Source of the DNA: Christensenella sp. UBA6406
GTDB lineage: Bacteria > Bacillota > Clostridia > Christensenellales > UBA1242
Length of the DNA stretch: 18,333 nt
Assembly (NCBI GenBank): GCA_002438625.1
Contig: DJPS01000055.1
Span: 42,406-60,738, forward strand
Direction of reading: 5' to 3'
In this document: positions 7,241 to 15,770 of the stretch, piece by piece
How positions within the stretch are numbered: the stretch's first letter is position 1
How the letters are laid out: every line of letters starts with the position of its first letter
Position numbers and translations under genes: made by a program
The notes under the pieces: generated by a model
What the model saw: only the letters and a program-made list of their open reading frames with translations
Databases searched by the model: none
Told to the model about the DNA's origin: nothing

Positions 7241-7475
7241 CAAAAAAATTTTAAAATTTAACCATTTTATTTTAATCTTAATTTAATTTTATTTTGCTTC
7301 CATTTTTTGCTTTTTAGCCCCTTTTGCATTTGCATCATAATGCATTAAAGTTGCATTTAAAAATTAATTATATAAATTTATTATATATTTATTTATCTAT
7401 TGAATTAAATTTATTCAATTATATTTTTATTGCACTAGGCAAAAATATTTTTATTTAACCCTAAATTAAACATAA

Positions 7476-7507
7476 AGTTTTTAGCCACGATTAAATGACT
7501 AAAAACT
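7476..7507. terminator. Hairpin after the holin genes, possible terminator
   Basis: AGTTTTTAG (7476-7484) pairs perfectly with 7499-7507, loop 14 bases. It lies about 100 bp downstream of the last phage gene on the minus strand. The minus-strand sequence after the stem is T-rich but interrupted (TTATGTTTAATTT), so termination would be weak. It is the only good stem between the phage module and rnj. Confidence 0.4.
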
Positions 7508-7610
7508 GAAATTTTTAATCAATTTCAAACTAACTTTTTTAAATTACTACAATAATTATACACCATAATTTTATAATTTGCAATAATTTTTTAGCAATTT
7601 TTTATTGATT

Positions 7611-7961
7611 TTAATTAATTTTTTTATTTTCTTCTTTTTGCTTTATTTCTTTGTCTTTTGTTTCATCTTCATTTTCTATCTTGCCGTTCTTCTCATTTTC
7701 ACTTGACTTTTTCTTAAACTCGTTTTCTATTGCAGTTGCTGTTTTATTTATGTCGTTTTTGATTTCTTCTTGCGATTTATCTTTCTTAACATTTATATTT
7801 ATAACATTAAATGCAATTAAAAATGAAAGTATATAAGAAATTATTGTTTCAAGTGTTGCCTTATCAACAAAAACACCAAAATAATCAGTGATTAAGCCGA
7901 CAATTAAAACTATAAAGCCACTTATGGCAACATAAAAATGATAATCTTTATAGAACTTCAC
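7611..7961 (-). CDS. Two-helix holin-like protein
   Basis: This is a small membrane protein with two hydrophobic segments (about residues 8-26 and 37-57 from the chosen start) joined by a short loop, and a long, highly charged, disordered C-terminal tail. That is the layout of class II phage holins, which form lesions in the cell membrane at lysis. I chose the GTG at 7961 (116 residues) because AGGGGG lies nine bases before it; the ATG at 7997 adds 12 residues but has no ribosome site, and the extra stretch reads through that very site. It follows a BhlA/UviB-type gene, which supports a holin role. No endolysin lies beside it. Family assignment is by topology and context only. Confidence 0.6.
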   Translation of the reverse strand: MKFYKDYHFYVAISGFIVLIVGLITDYFGVFVDKATLETIISYILSFLIAFNVININVKKDKSQEEIKNDINKTATAIENEFKKKSSENEKNGKIENEDETKDKEIKQKEENKKIN

Positions 7962-8208
7962 TTTGCCCTGCCCCCTTTTTAAAAGAAGCGACACCATTAA
8001 TTGCTTTTTAATTAAACTAAATTAATGATGCCACTTTAAAAATATTTCTATGGATTTAAGTCCATTAAATCGCTTTTTGCTTTTTAAATTTCTTAAAATT
8101 ATTTTTAAACTAACTGATTAAATTAGTTCATTTACATTATGCAAAAATATTGAATTTTGTGCATATGGCATTTTATTCTTATTTGCATATAATCAAATTT
8201 ACATTTGT

Positions 8209-8487
8209 TCACGCATCTTTATAACACGCATTGGTTTCTTCGTTTGATTTTGCCTCGCACCTCTTTGTTTGCTTAGCCTTGCTTGCTTTATTGATAGACT
8301 TTTTTATGTCTATAATGTCGCCCCTAATGTCTTCTACAATGTTAAGTTTGTCCGTTAAACTTGCAATGGTTTGTTGATATTTAACTTCCCTTGTTGCACT
8401 GTCTTTTAACTGATATAAAAGCAACGCCACAAAAAGCACAGCCCAAATCCCGTTAGACACCGCAAGTTTGATTAACTCTTCCCACAT
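8209..8487 (-). CDS. BhlA/UviB-family holin-like peptide
   Basis: The product has 92 residues. A short amphipathic start (MWEELIKLAVSNG) leads into one membrane helix (about 8-26), then a long charged helical region (QLKDSATREVKYQQT and onward, about 27-70) and a Lys-rich tail with two Cys (residues 78 and 88). The N-terminal helix followed by a YQ-containing coiled region fits the BhlA/UviB family of small holin-like or bacteriocin-secretion proteins of Gram-positive phages and plasmids. The start is ATG at 8487; the ribosome site is the run of five G about 11 bases upstream. It is followed 247 bp later by a second holin-like gene. The tail beyond residue 70 is longer than I expect for the family. 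Confidence 0.72.
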   Translation of the reverse strand: MWEELIKLAVSNGIWAVLFVALLLYQLKDSATREVKYQQTIASLTDKLNIVEDIRGDIIDIKKSINKASKAKQTKRCEAKSNEETNACYKDA

Positions 8488-8605
8488 TTTTCACTTTGCC
8501 CCCTTTTTTATTTTTTCATTATTCAATATTGATTTTTTATTTATTTATCAATTTTTCAATTTGAATTTATTTAATTTTATTTATCAATTTGAATTAATTA
8601 AATTT

Positions 8606-9604
8606 TTATTCTTTTCTATTTTTAACATAATCAACTAAGTCGTTAAAATAATTTATGCCAAGTGCATCTTTAAACTTATCATCTTCGGTTAAAAGTTCAA
8701 GTGCGGTTGCCTTGTCTAGCGTGTTTAAATAATCTTTTGCCACTTCGGTTTGTTGCAACTTCAATTTGTTTGAAACTGTGCCGTAACCATATTTTTGCAA
8801 AAATGACAAAATCTTTTGGTTTCGCTCTTCCGCTTGCTTCACTTGCTTTTGATATTTTTCATCGTATTTTGAAATTAATGCCTTGTTCTTCTCTTCTATG
8901 TCTTCATTATATTTCTTTGCCTTTTCGTTGTATGTTTCAATTTCTTTCTTCATCCCATCAATCTTGTCTTGCAACTTAACTGCATATGAAATATTGAATA
9001 ATTCTAACGCATTTTGCTTTTCTTTATCTAACTTATCAATTTTATCATTAAGTGAAGAAATGCTACTCTCTGCTTCCGCCTTTAAATCTTGCAAGTCGCT
9101 CATCTCTTGCCTTTCTATGCCTGTCATCATATTGTCGTAAATACTGCTGTGAGCAATGCCCCTGTTAATCGCACTGTTCTTCGCTTTAAGCCTTTGCTCG
9201 CCCGCATTTTCCACAATCTCATCCGCTTTTGCACTTGCCTTTTGCTTCTCGTTTGCAATGCTGGCATCAATTTTGTCTTTTTGTGCACTGTAATTGTCGT
9301 TTATGTCCGCTTCACCTTTCGCTTTAAAATACCTTAGACTATCTGTTGCTTTTTGATTTATTCTATCTTCGCTTGCATCCTTTAAATCTACCTTTGTGTA
9401 ACTTGGTTTATAATCTTCCTTTTCAGCAGGTGCAGACATTTGGAAACTTTTCTCTATTGCTTTTATGTCATCTAAAATTTTTTGCTTTCTTTTCCTTTGT
9501 TCTTCGTTTAACAATGATTTTACATTTATATCCATAAGTTTTAAACCTCCATTTGAAATTAAATTCTCTATCTTTTTTTGCCTTACAACTTCTTCTATGT
9601 TCAT
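8606..9604 (-). CDS. Coiled-coil phage virion-associated protein
   Basis: The product has 332 residues, strongly charged. Residues 80-265 are nearly continuous helix with heptad-like patterns, broken by a polar turn with NRGIAHSSI (147-155), and it ends in a small globular region (about 285-332). There is no signal peptide or membrane segment. Its position, directly after the gp10-like tail gene and before the holins, suggests a virion component such as a needle, ejection or tail-internal protein; that is inference from gene order. Two starts are plausible: ATG at 9604 (AAGGA 13 bases upstream) and the in-frame ATG at 9535 (codon 24) with a stronger GGAGG ten bases upstream. I give the longer form. 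Not recognised as a named family. Confidence 0.7.
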   Translation of the reverse strand: MNIEEVVRQKKIENLISNGGLKLMDINVKSLLNEEQRKRKQKILDDIKAIEKSFQMSAPAEKEDYKPSYTKVDLKDASEDRINQKATDSLRYFKAKGEADINDNYSAQKDKIDASIANEKQKASAKADEIVENAGEQRLKAKNSAINRGIAHSSIYDNMMTGIERQEMSDLQDLKAEAESSISSLNDKIDKLDKEKQNALELFNISYAVKLQDKIDGMKKEIETYNEKAKKYNEDIEEKNKALISKYDEKYQKQVKQAEERNQKILSFLQKYGYGTVSNKLKLQQTEVAKDYLNTLDKATALELLTEDDKFKDALGINYFNDLVDYVKNRKE

Positions 9605-9812
9605 AAAATAATTTTTCCTTATTCTTTTTTATAAAAATGAATGATTTATAAATTTTAATTAAAAGTTGATTTTAATTAATTTTTAAATTAAATTGAATGC
9701 TTTTTATTTGTTTTTTAAATTTGATTAATCTATTTATTTAATCTCTTTTTAAATTTGATGCAATTTTTATTTAAATTGTTTACACAACCGCCACCAAATC
9801 AATCACTTAACT

Positions 9813-11354
9813 TTAATCGCACACATTTGGTTTGCCTAAGTTGAATGTTATCTCTGGGTGAGAAATCTCGCACTCCACCGTTTCAGCCACAAACTTAACC
9901 TTAAACATAACGCCACGCAAATTTACGCTTTTGCTCTGCACAACATCTCCGCCCTTAAACACAATCTCCTTGCTTTCCTTTTCTGTTTCCAAAATAACCT
10001 TGCAATCGTATTTTGTTTGCAAACTTAGCCTTGTTATGCACTTTTCGTAATCGCTGTAACCCAAATCTGTAAACGCACTTTCCCAATACTTTTTGGTTGC
10101 AACCCCGCCAACTTGTCCGCTTTCATCCACTTGCACAATTTGACTTTTCGCATCTTCTTCGCCCGTATTGATAATGGCAACCAATCGCTCCACTTCGCCA
10201 CTGATAACGCCCAAAATGTCCCTGAAAAAGATGCCACACATAATGTCGTATTCGCCTGACTTTATATCGTAACAAATTAGCGTGTTGTTGTAGTCATCCT
10301 TGACCGCCTCGCTTAAAGTTGAATTTAATATAATGCAATATTTGCCTTTATAAAATGTAGCCCTTGCATTTTTTAAGTTTTGCCCCAAAATCAAGCCCTC
10401 GAAACCTGTTTCAATCTTTTTCACATTTACGCCATCAAACGCATAAAGTCCATCAGTTTGCAAGAAATAAATTAAATCTCCGCATCTGCATAGCGTGTTC
10501 TCTCTTATCAAATTTGAACTTGAATAAATGTGTTGAACTGAAAAACTATCTTGACTGGCAAATGCAGTTATGCGTGTTATGCCATAATCTCTTATGACAT
10601 ATAGATAATTATTGAATGATATAATCTTATTTGCCCCGCCACTTAACTTGTCATTAAGCACAATATAACCCGCATCATCTGCCGTTGCATCCCACTTTGT
10701 CGGTTCTAACGCCTCGCTAAACCATATGTGATTGCCTTTCTCCCAAACGGTGGCAAACACACGCTCGAAATGCACGCACAAACTTGTTACAAGCGGTGCA
10801 CTGCTTATGCTTGTCGGATTGTTTTGTCTTGGCGACCATAGTTTAAGCCCGTCCATTGATGACCCAAATATAAAGGCATCTCCGTGCTCCGTGTCCGTGT
10901 AATTTACACTGCACATCGGTGCTTCATATAGCCCCAATTTTGGAATTGTCATATATTGCCCTATGTTCGTGTTTGTCATTGCCCACACCAACTTGCCAGA
11001 GCCCGTGCCCGTGTTCCCGCCATTGTGATATGCTATAAGCCTGTCCCCTATGCCACCTGTTACGCCATTATATGCACGGAATAAATAAAGTCGCTCAGGT
11101 TCGTATGAAAACTTCCACTTAACTTCTTCCGCCTGCTTTGTCTTGTAGGATAGAAATGTTAGCGGACTTATGCCAAGCCCCGTTGTCAACGCACCGTTTT
11201 TAAAGCAAAAATTATATGTCTTTGTTGCATATTTAATGGGCAAGATTGATGCTACAACATCTGTCCTTATCCCACCATAAAATGATGCAAAATCTATCCG
11301 CTTTTCTGCCCTTGCTCTCCGCTTAGACATTAATTTTGATTGAATTATCCCCAT
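9813..11354 (-). CDS. Tail plug / packaged-DNA stabilisation protein, P22 gp10-like
   Basis: The product has 513 residues, rich in beta strand, with repeated units resembling propeller blades: ERVFATVWEKGNHIWFSE (197-214), LYVIRDYGITRI (251-262), LIYFLQTDGLYAFDG (294-308). The pattern of short strands ending in a solvent-exposed Ser/Glu then Pro-x-x-Trp is one I associate with gp10-like stabilisation proteins of short-tailed phages, which sit under the portal-adaptor ring and plug the packaged DNA. P22 gp10 is of similar length (about 470). The gene starts inside the end of the adaptor gene (10-base overlap, ATGGGGATAA) with AAGGAG five bases upstream, so the two are translationally coupled. 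Family call is by pattern and gene order; a different tail-hub protein is possible. Confidence 0.62.
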   Translation of the reverse strand: MGIIQSKLMSKRRARAEKRIDFASFYGGIRTDVVASILPIKYATKTYNFCFKNGALTTGLGISPLTFLSYKTKQAEEVKWKFSYEPERLYLFRAYNGVTGGIGDRLIAYHNGGNTGTGSGKLVWAMTNTNIGQYMTIPKLGLYEAPMCSVNYTDTEHGDAFIFGSSMDGLKLWSPRQNNPTSISSAPLVTSLCVHFERVFATVWEKGNHIWFSEALEPTKWDATADDAGYIVLNDKLSGGANKIISFNNYLYVIRDYGITRITAFASQDSFSVQHIYSSSNLIRENTLCRCGDLIYFLQTDGLYAFDGVNVKKIETGFEGLILGQNLKNARATFYKGKYCIILNSTLSEAVKDDYNNTLICYDIKSGEYDIMCGIFFRDILGVISGEVERLVAIINTGEEDAKSQIVQVDESGQVGGVATKKYWESAFTDLGYSDYEKCITRLSLQTKYDCKVILETEKESKEIVFKGGDVVQSKSVNLRGVMFKVKFVAETVECEISHPEITFNLGKPNVCD

Positions 11355-12052
11355 ACTCTCTCCTTTAACCTAACTTCTCTTGTTTTTCTGTTTAGCGTTG
11401 CCATTTGCGTTTCAAACCTTGTTATGTAAAAATCTGCTTCTTCATAAAATCCGTTTAAAATGTAATATTCGCCCAAAACGCCATCCACAATCGTGCTGTA
11501 AGTTAGACTAAGCGGAAAATCATTTATTGCATCAAAATAATCATAATCTGCTATATCATAATTATATATAAGTTCATATTCGCCACTTGCAACAATCAAC
11601 TTATCCTTTAAAACCTTGCAATCAACCGCACGCTCTCTGTCCGCTTTTGCGTTTAATGACTTTATGCTCTTAATGCCAGTAAAGTTGCGACTTAAACCCT
11701 TTAAATCAAACTCTCCACCCGCAACGTTTATGTTTTCCAACTCAACACACGGCAAATAATTTATTGAAATTAATTTTAAAACTTTGTTTGCTATAAACTT
11801 TAAATTTACAACAACCTTTTGTTCGCTTTCAACCGCACTTATCTTTGCGTTTAACGCCTTTAATGTGTTGTTGATTGAATTTTCTATTGCAACTTCGTTT
11901 CCCTCACTGTCCAACTCTGTGTCTTGTGTTCTGTTGTTCGCTATTGCATCTAAATGATTTTCGTATAATTGATGCATTTCATCTAAATCTTTAACAACAT
12001 CATCTTTATCTAACAAAAACAAACAACTTGAAATTATCTTTTCTATTGTCAT
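11345..12052 (-). CDS. Head-tail adaptor, P22 gp4-like
   Basis: This encodes 235 residues: a helical N-terminal part (1-90) with Asn/Asp-rich loop, a central beta-rich domain (about 105-165), and a C-terminal helical segment (180-225) in which a STIVDGVLGEYYILNGFYEEADFY-like stretch matches the helical pair ending many adaptor proteins (a start helix, a small-residue turn, then a helix with EEA and Phe/Tyr). Adaptors bind the portal ring after packaging. The gene lies between the head genes and the gp10-like gene, where P22-type phages place gp4, and overlaps the next gene by ten bases. The start is ATG with AAAGGAGG nine bases upstream. Upstream of it stands a hairpin with terminator features. 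Assignment is moderate. Confidence 0.6.
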   Translation of the reverse strand: MTIEKIISSCLFLLDKDDVVKDLDEMHQLYENHLDAIANNRTQDTELDSEGNEVAIENSINNTLKALNAKISAVESEQKVVVNLKFIANKVLKLISINYLPCVELENINVAGGEFDLKGLSRNFTGIKSIKSLNAKADRERAVDCKVLKDKLIVASGEYELIYNYDIADYDYFDAINDFPLSLTYSTIVDGVLGEYYILNGFYEEADFYITRFETQMATLNRKTREVRLKERVWG

Positions 12053-12085
12053 TCTTCTTTAACCTCCTTTTTTCGTTTTTTAATT

Positions 12086-12133
12086 AAAAAGGAAGAAAGC
12101 ATAAATCTATAAATAAATCGTTTGCTTTCTTCC
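12086..12133 (-). terminator. Intrinsic terminator or attenuator between head and tail genes
   Basis: On the minus strand GGAAGAAAGC (12133-12124) pairs perfectly over 10 bp with 12100-12091 across a 23-base loop, and five T follow at once (12090-12086). It lies in the gap between the small head gene (ends 12237) and the adaptor gene (starts 12052). It could lower expression of the tail genes relative to coat and scaffold. Confidence 0.62.
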
Positions 12134-12236
12134 CCTTTATCTTAAATTAATTTAAATTTTAAGAAAGCAATTTAATAAAATGGAAATGATTTTAATCAAA
12201 TTGATTTATATTTATAATGAATTAAATTTGCTCTTT

Positions 12237-12560
12237 TTAAGAAACTATTGTCCTAACCTTAAAACTTAACTCATCCATTAAATCATTTTTTGCTTTTTCC
12301 TTAATTGCTTCGTTGTTTTTATTTATCTCGTAAATGATTTTATCTATCTTTTTAGAATTTGAATTTGCAACCTTATAAATTGTCCTATAATCTAAACAAG
12401 GATAAGGCAAAACAATCTCCAAATGCTCCTTAAAATCATTTTCTTTAAACCACACTTCAAACCGCTTTTGCTCCGTGTTATATTTTATAATGTAATTTTT
12501 ATCTAATGCCTTTAACCGCTCCACAATGCTGAATGTGTCGTCCTTAATTTCAATATACAT
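12237..12560 (-). CDS. Small phage head-region protein of unknown function
   Basis: The product has 107 residues: an N-terminal beta-rich half (IKALD-like KALDKNYIIKYNTEQKRFEVW, 17-37, then LEIVLPYPCLDYRTI) and a helical Lys/Asn-rich C-terminal half. Similar short proteins sit beside coat genes in Gram-positive prophages, where they are annotated only as hypothetical; I cannot name a function. It is soluble, with no membrane segment. The start is ATG with AAGGAAAG upstream; a G-rich AAAGGGGGCAAA word lies just before that site. Location between coat and adaptor suggests a head-completion or assembly role, by inference. Confidence 0.68.
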   Translation of the reverse strand: MYIEIKDDTFSIVERLKALDKNYIIKYNTEQKRFEVWFKENDFKEHLEIVLPYPCLDYRTIYKVANSNSKKIDKIIYEINKNNEAIKEKAKNDLMDELSFKVRTIVS

Positions 12561-12696
12561 TTATCTTTCCTTTTTGCCCCCTTTATCTCCCTTTATTTAA
12601 ACTTTTGTCCTTTTTAAAGTTGCAAATAAATTAATTTTAATTTTTTAAATTTAAGTTGCAAAATTCAATTTATATTTCTTAATAGAATTAAATCAT

Positions 12697-13866
12697 TTAA
12701 GAATTTGAAGTTGATAAACTAAAAGTTAATTTTGCTTGTCCGCTAGGTTTGTCGCAAATTAAATCAGCATATTTAACAAGTGTAGCAGTGTAAGAAGGCT
12801 TGCCCGCATCTTGTTTGATAATTTTGCCGTTCTCACCTTCTAACCAATTCCAATCGCAAAGTTGATGCAATGCAAATTCCTTAGTGTTAAGCAAATACAT
12901 TGTGTTATCTTCAATGAACCTATCTGAAACAACTGGAATGCCATTGAATGTGATTGCCTTAAAGCCACCGTTTAATTCCATAACATCCACATTTCTTCTG
13001 TAAGTGTTCAAATACTTTTGATATGCACGCTTGATATCACTACTGCACGCAACAAAGTCAACCATACTGCCCGTAACTTCTTCTAGATAGTCAATCGCTT
13101 CTTGTATGTTCTCATCACTAACTGCTGTTACGCCACTTTTAGTGTATGGACACATCCACTTGTATTTTGTTTTGTCAACCCCGTAAAGTGTGTTGCCTGT
13201 GCCAAAAATTGCCCCAAGCCCTGTAAGTTCGTTACCCTTTGAACCTTGAACATAAAGTTCTGTGTCCTTCGCTGGTGCAGCAGAAAGTTCTGCTTCAAAC
13301 TTAACTTTTTTGTTTGCCCTATCTACATATGCAATTCTAACTGTTGCAGTCTTTGAACCGCTTGCATATAAATCGCAAACCATTCCTTCCATTAAATTCT
13401 TAACTGAATCAACTGTAACTTCATCTTTATCTGAACCCGCAACGCTAACTGTTGCAAGTTTGCCAGAACCATCACCATAAAGCATTCTTCCAAAATTGAA
13501 TGAACTTGCCTTGATAAGCCCTTCCATTTCACTGTTAAGTAGGTTCACAAACGCACCCGCACTGTGGCTTGACGCTCTCATTGCCTTGTCGCTTATGTTG
13601 ATTGTGCCATAAAGATTTTTAAGTTCGCTAACAAACTTAACATAATTGTTTTGATATGGCTTTGGCAAGTCGCCATTCTCTGTGCCTGCACCCACACCAC
13701 CGTTTAAACCATATGGTGCAAGTTTTCTTATTTCGTTACCCCACACATCGCTTGTCGTTTGTGCAATTTTAGTTAAAAGCGGATTTGCACTGTCATTTAA
13801 TTGATTAGACACAACCCCCAAATAAACTGTTTTTAATGCATTTTCTGCACTTTCTAATGTTACCAT
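12697..13866 (-). CDS. Phage major capsid (coat) protein
   Basis: The product has 389 residues. It begins with a short helix leading to TSDVWGNEIRKLAPYGLNGG-type sequence, then KFVSELKNLYGTINISDKAM (77-96), typical of HK97-fold coat proteins where an early strand pair is followed by a long spine helix (about 105-130, FVNLLNSEMEGLIKASSFNFGRMLYG). A Gly/Asp-rich insertion (130-200) and a C-terminal region with IPVVSDRF and LHQLCDWNWLEG (about 335-345) are also characteristic. Coat subunits form the icosahedral shell around the scaffold. The order portal, scaffold, coat matches short-tailed P22-type and related phages. The start is ATG with AAGGAG six bases upstream. No protease gene is present, in keeping with a scaffold-directed head. 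Confidence 0.92.
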   Translation of the reverse strand: MVTLESAENALKTVYLGVVSNQLNDSANPLLTKIAQTTSDVWGNEIRKLAPYGLNGGVGAGTENGDLPKPYQNNYVKFVSELKNLYGTINISDKAMRASSHSAGAFVNLLNSEMEGLIKASSFNFGRMLYGDGSGKLATVSVAGSDKDEVTVDSVKNLMEGMVCDLYASGSKTATVRIAYVDRANKKVKFEAELSAAPAKDTELYVQGSKGNELTGLGAIFGTGNTLYGVDKTKYKWMCPYTKSGVTAVSDENIQEAIDYLEEVTGSMVDFVACSSDIKRAYQKYLNTYRRNVDVMELNGGFKAITFNGIPVVSDRFIEDNTMYLLNTKEFALHQLCDWNWLEGENGKIIKQDAGKPSYTATLVKYADLICDKPSGQAKLTFSLSTSNS

Positions 13867-14196
13867 ATATCTCTCCTTTTCATTTTACATTTTTTAATTT
13901 TAAAAATGATTTTTATTCAATTTTATTTCAAATTGATTATATTTTATTTTTTATATTGAATTGAATTAAATTTAATTTTAATTAATTTCAAATTGATTTG
14001 CGTTAAAAACCTTTAAAACTCACTTAAAAGCCACAATTTTGCCTCAAATTTTCGCCATTTGCTTAAATTTAAAACACATTGATTTCCCGCATTTTAAGCG
14101 GATAAATTTGTTTAATTTATTTTAAAATGAATTAATTAATTTTTTATAAATCAATTTGAATTAATTAAAATCATAAAAATAGTTTTATTTCAAGTC
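13867..14196. other. 330-bp AT-rich spacer between coat and scaffold genes
   Basis: No open frame or RNA signature is visible. It holds the coat ribosome site (AAGGAG, minus strand), a small CCGC/GCGG hairpin near 14088-14102 without a T-run, and repeated A/T words such as AATTTGAATTAATTAAA (about 14154-14168) that recur in other spacers of the window. Confidence 0.6.
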
Positions 14197-15582
14197 CTAA
14201 TCAAAAAGTCTATAAGCCAACTCGCCTGCTTCTTTTATTGTCCTAACCGCACTTGGTAACGCCTGTGCCATAGCCCCGTTTTGATTAGATATCATCTTTG
14301 GCAACTCTTCCCTTTTAGCCTTAAAGTCTTTAACAATGCTCTTTAAAACTTTTTCATTATTCAAAATGTAATTTGCAATAAAATTTTCATCACTCGCAAG
14401 TTCATTAGGTGATTTATATCTTTTAGCCAAAACCCTATCATATGCACTTTGCAATGAAAGCGTTCTATCCGCCAAAATTTCTTCACCTATCTCTTTTGCA
14501 TAAATTCTGGCATCATTGTTCGCACTTAAAAACTTTGCCAACTGCTCGTCAAAATCAGCCCTTTGATAACTCGGCACTTCTTCGCTATCGGCGGTATCAT
14601 ACATTTTTATTTTGTTATCGTGTGCCTCTTCGCCTTTTTCTTCACTGATTTCTCCCGCTTTTTGCTTAGCATTTTCATTTATAATTTCATTTATATTTGA
14701 ATTTTCATTTGCAAAATCAAATAAATCTTTTTTATCTTCATTTATCTCGCCACCCGTTCCACGCTTTACAATTTCAATGCTTTCCGCATTTCTTTTGCTT
14801 CCCGCTTTTTCATCGGGCGAATTTAATGCATCTAAATAAAGTTCATTCAAAGCATCTTTATCATATATAATTTGCTCCTTAATCTCATCAAGCAGTTTTA
14901 GTTTAAACTCCTTTTCGCTTAAACCCTTTTCAAAAAATGCTTTGCCCATTTGTTGCTTTATTCCTTTTTGCTCCAAAAGTTTTTCTGCATCTTCTTGCTT
15001 TGTTGCCACCTTTTCATTTGTGGCATCTGCATTGTTTTGATTAAGTTGCATATCAAGTTGATTTTGATTAAATTTTTCAATTTGATTTTGCATTTTTTTA
15101 AGTGCTTGACAACGCCTTGTGAACTCTGCCTGCAAATTGTTATAGGCGTTCAAAAGGTCGTTTGCCGTTTTAAACTTGCCATAAGGAGAGCCATTTTGCA
15201 AATCTATTTTATCCACATTTTCGCCCGCATTTTCGCTTGAACTTTCTTCGCTTTTACATTCGCTTTTAAAATCGCTTTTGCCAAAAATGCTTTCAATTTC
15301 GCTTAAATCTGGGGATTGCTCTTGCCCGCTTTCTTTTTCGCTTAATTTTAAAAATGCGGATTGATTAAATGCATTATCTTTATAATTTTGATTATTGCTT
15401 TCAATTTCAATTTTATTTTCTTTACCCAAATTGTCCGCATTTAAAGTGAAATTTTCGCCACCACACTTAACCACTTCTCCGCTTTCAATTTGATTTTTAT
15501 TTAAATTTAAATTTGCATTTATATTTTCATTTTTATTTAGATTTTGCATTTTATTTGGTTGTTCTCCTACATTATTTCTCAT
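14197..15582 (-). CDS. Phage capsid scaffolding protein
   Basis: The product has 461 residues, highly charged and helical. The key region is KFKTANDLLNAYNNLQAEF followed by TRRCQALKKMQ (137-165), an AYN.LQAEFT.R.Q coiled-coil pattern I recognise from Gram-positive phage scaffold proteins. The C-terminal ALPSAVRTIKEAGELAYRLF (441-460) is the kind of short helix by which scaffolds bind coat. Scaffold directs coat assembly and then leaves the head. Residues 1-35 are an Asn-rich tract like that at the N-terminus of RNase J, and 285-310 contain another. It is long for a scaffold (P22 gp8 is about 300), mostly because of disordered segments. The start is ATG with AGGAG 13 bases upstream. It lies between portal and coat, as expected. 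Confidence 0.86.
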   Translation of the reverse strand: MRNNVGEQPNKMQNLNKNENINANLNLNKNQIESGEVVKCGGENFTLNADNLGKENKIEIESNNQNYKDNAFNQSAFLKLSEKESGQEQSPDLSEIESIFGKSDFKSECKSEESSSENAGENVDKIDLQNGSPYGKFKTANDLLNAYNNLQAEFTRRCQALKKMQNQIEKFNQNQLDMQLNQNNADATNEKVATKQEDAEKLLEQKGIKQQMGKAFFEKGLSEKEFKLKLLDEIKEQIIYDKDALNELYLDALNSPDEKAGSKRNAESIEIVKRGTGGEINEDKKDLFDFANENSNINEIINENAKQKAGEISEEKGEEAHDNKIKMYDTADSEEVPSYQRADFDEQLAKFLSANNDARIYAKEIGEEILADRTLSLQSAYDRVLAKRYKSPNELASDENFIANYILNNEKVLKSIVKDFKAKREELPKMISNQNGAMAQALPSAVRTIKEAGELAYRLFD

Positions 15583-15770
15583 ATAAAAATTTTTACTCCT
15601 TTATTTTTAATTTTGAATTTTATTAAATTTATTTTTCCGCTTTTGTGCCTTGCAAACTTTTTTCGCTTAGCAATTTTTAAATCTTTATAAAATTAAAATG
15701 TTGATTAAAATAAAATTATTTTTCAATTTGAATTTTATTAAATTTCATTATTTTGCATTATCATTTCATT

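Noticed and set aside
7962..7997. ATG at 7997 as start of the holin-like gene
   Set aside because: No ribosome site precedes it, and the extra 12 codons include the G-rich ribosome site that serves the GTG at 7961.
8558..14168. Recurring spacer word of the type ATCAATTTGAATTAATTAAA as a mobile repeat
   Set aside because: Copies near 8578-8600, 14149-14168 and others differ, are A/T-only apart from one or two bases, and have no fixed ends; composition and slippage explain them.
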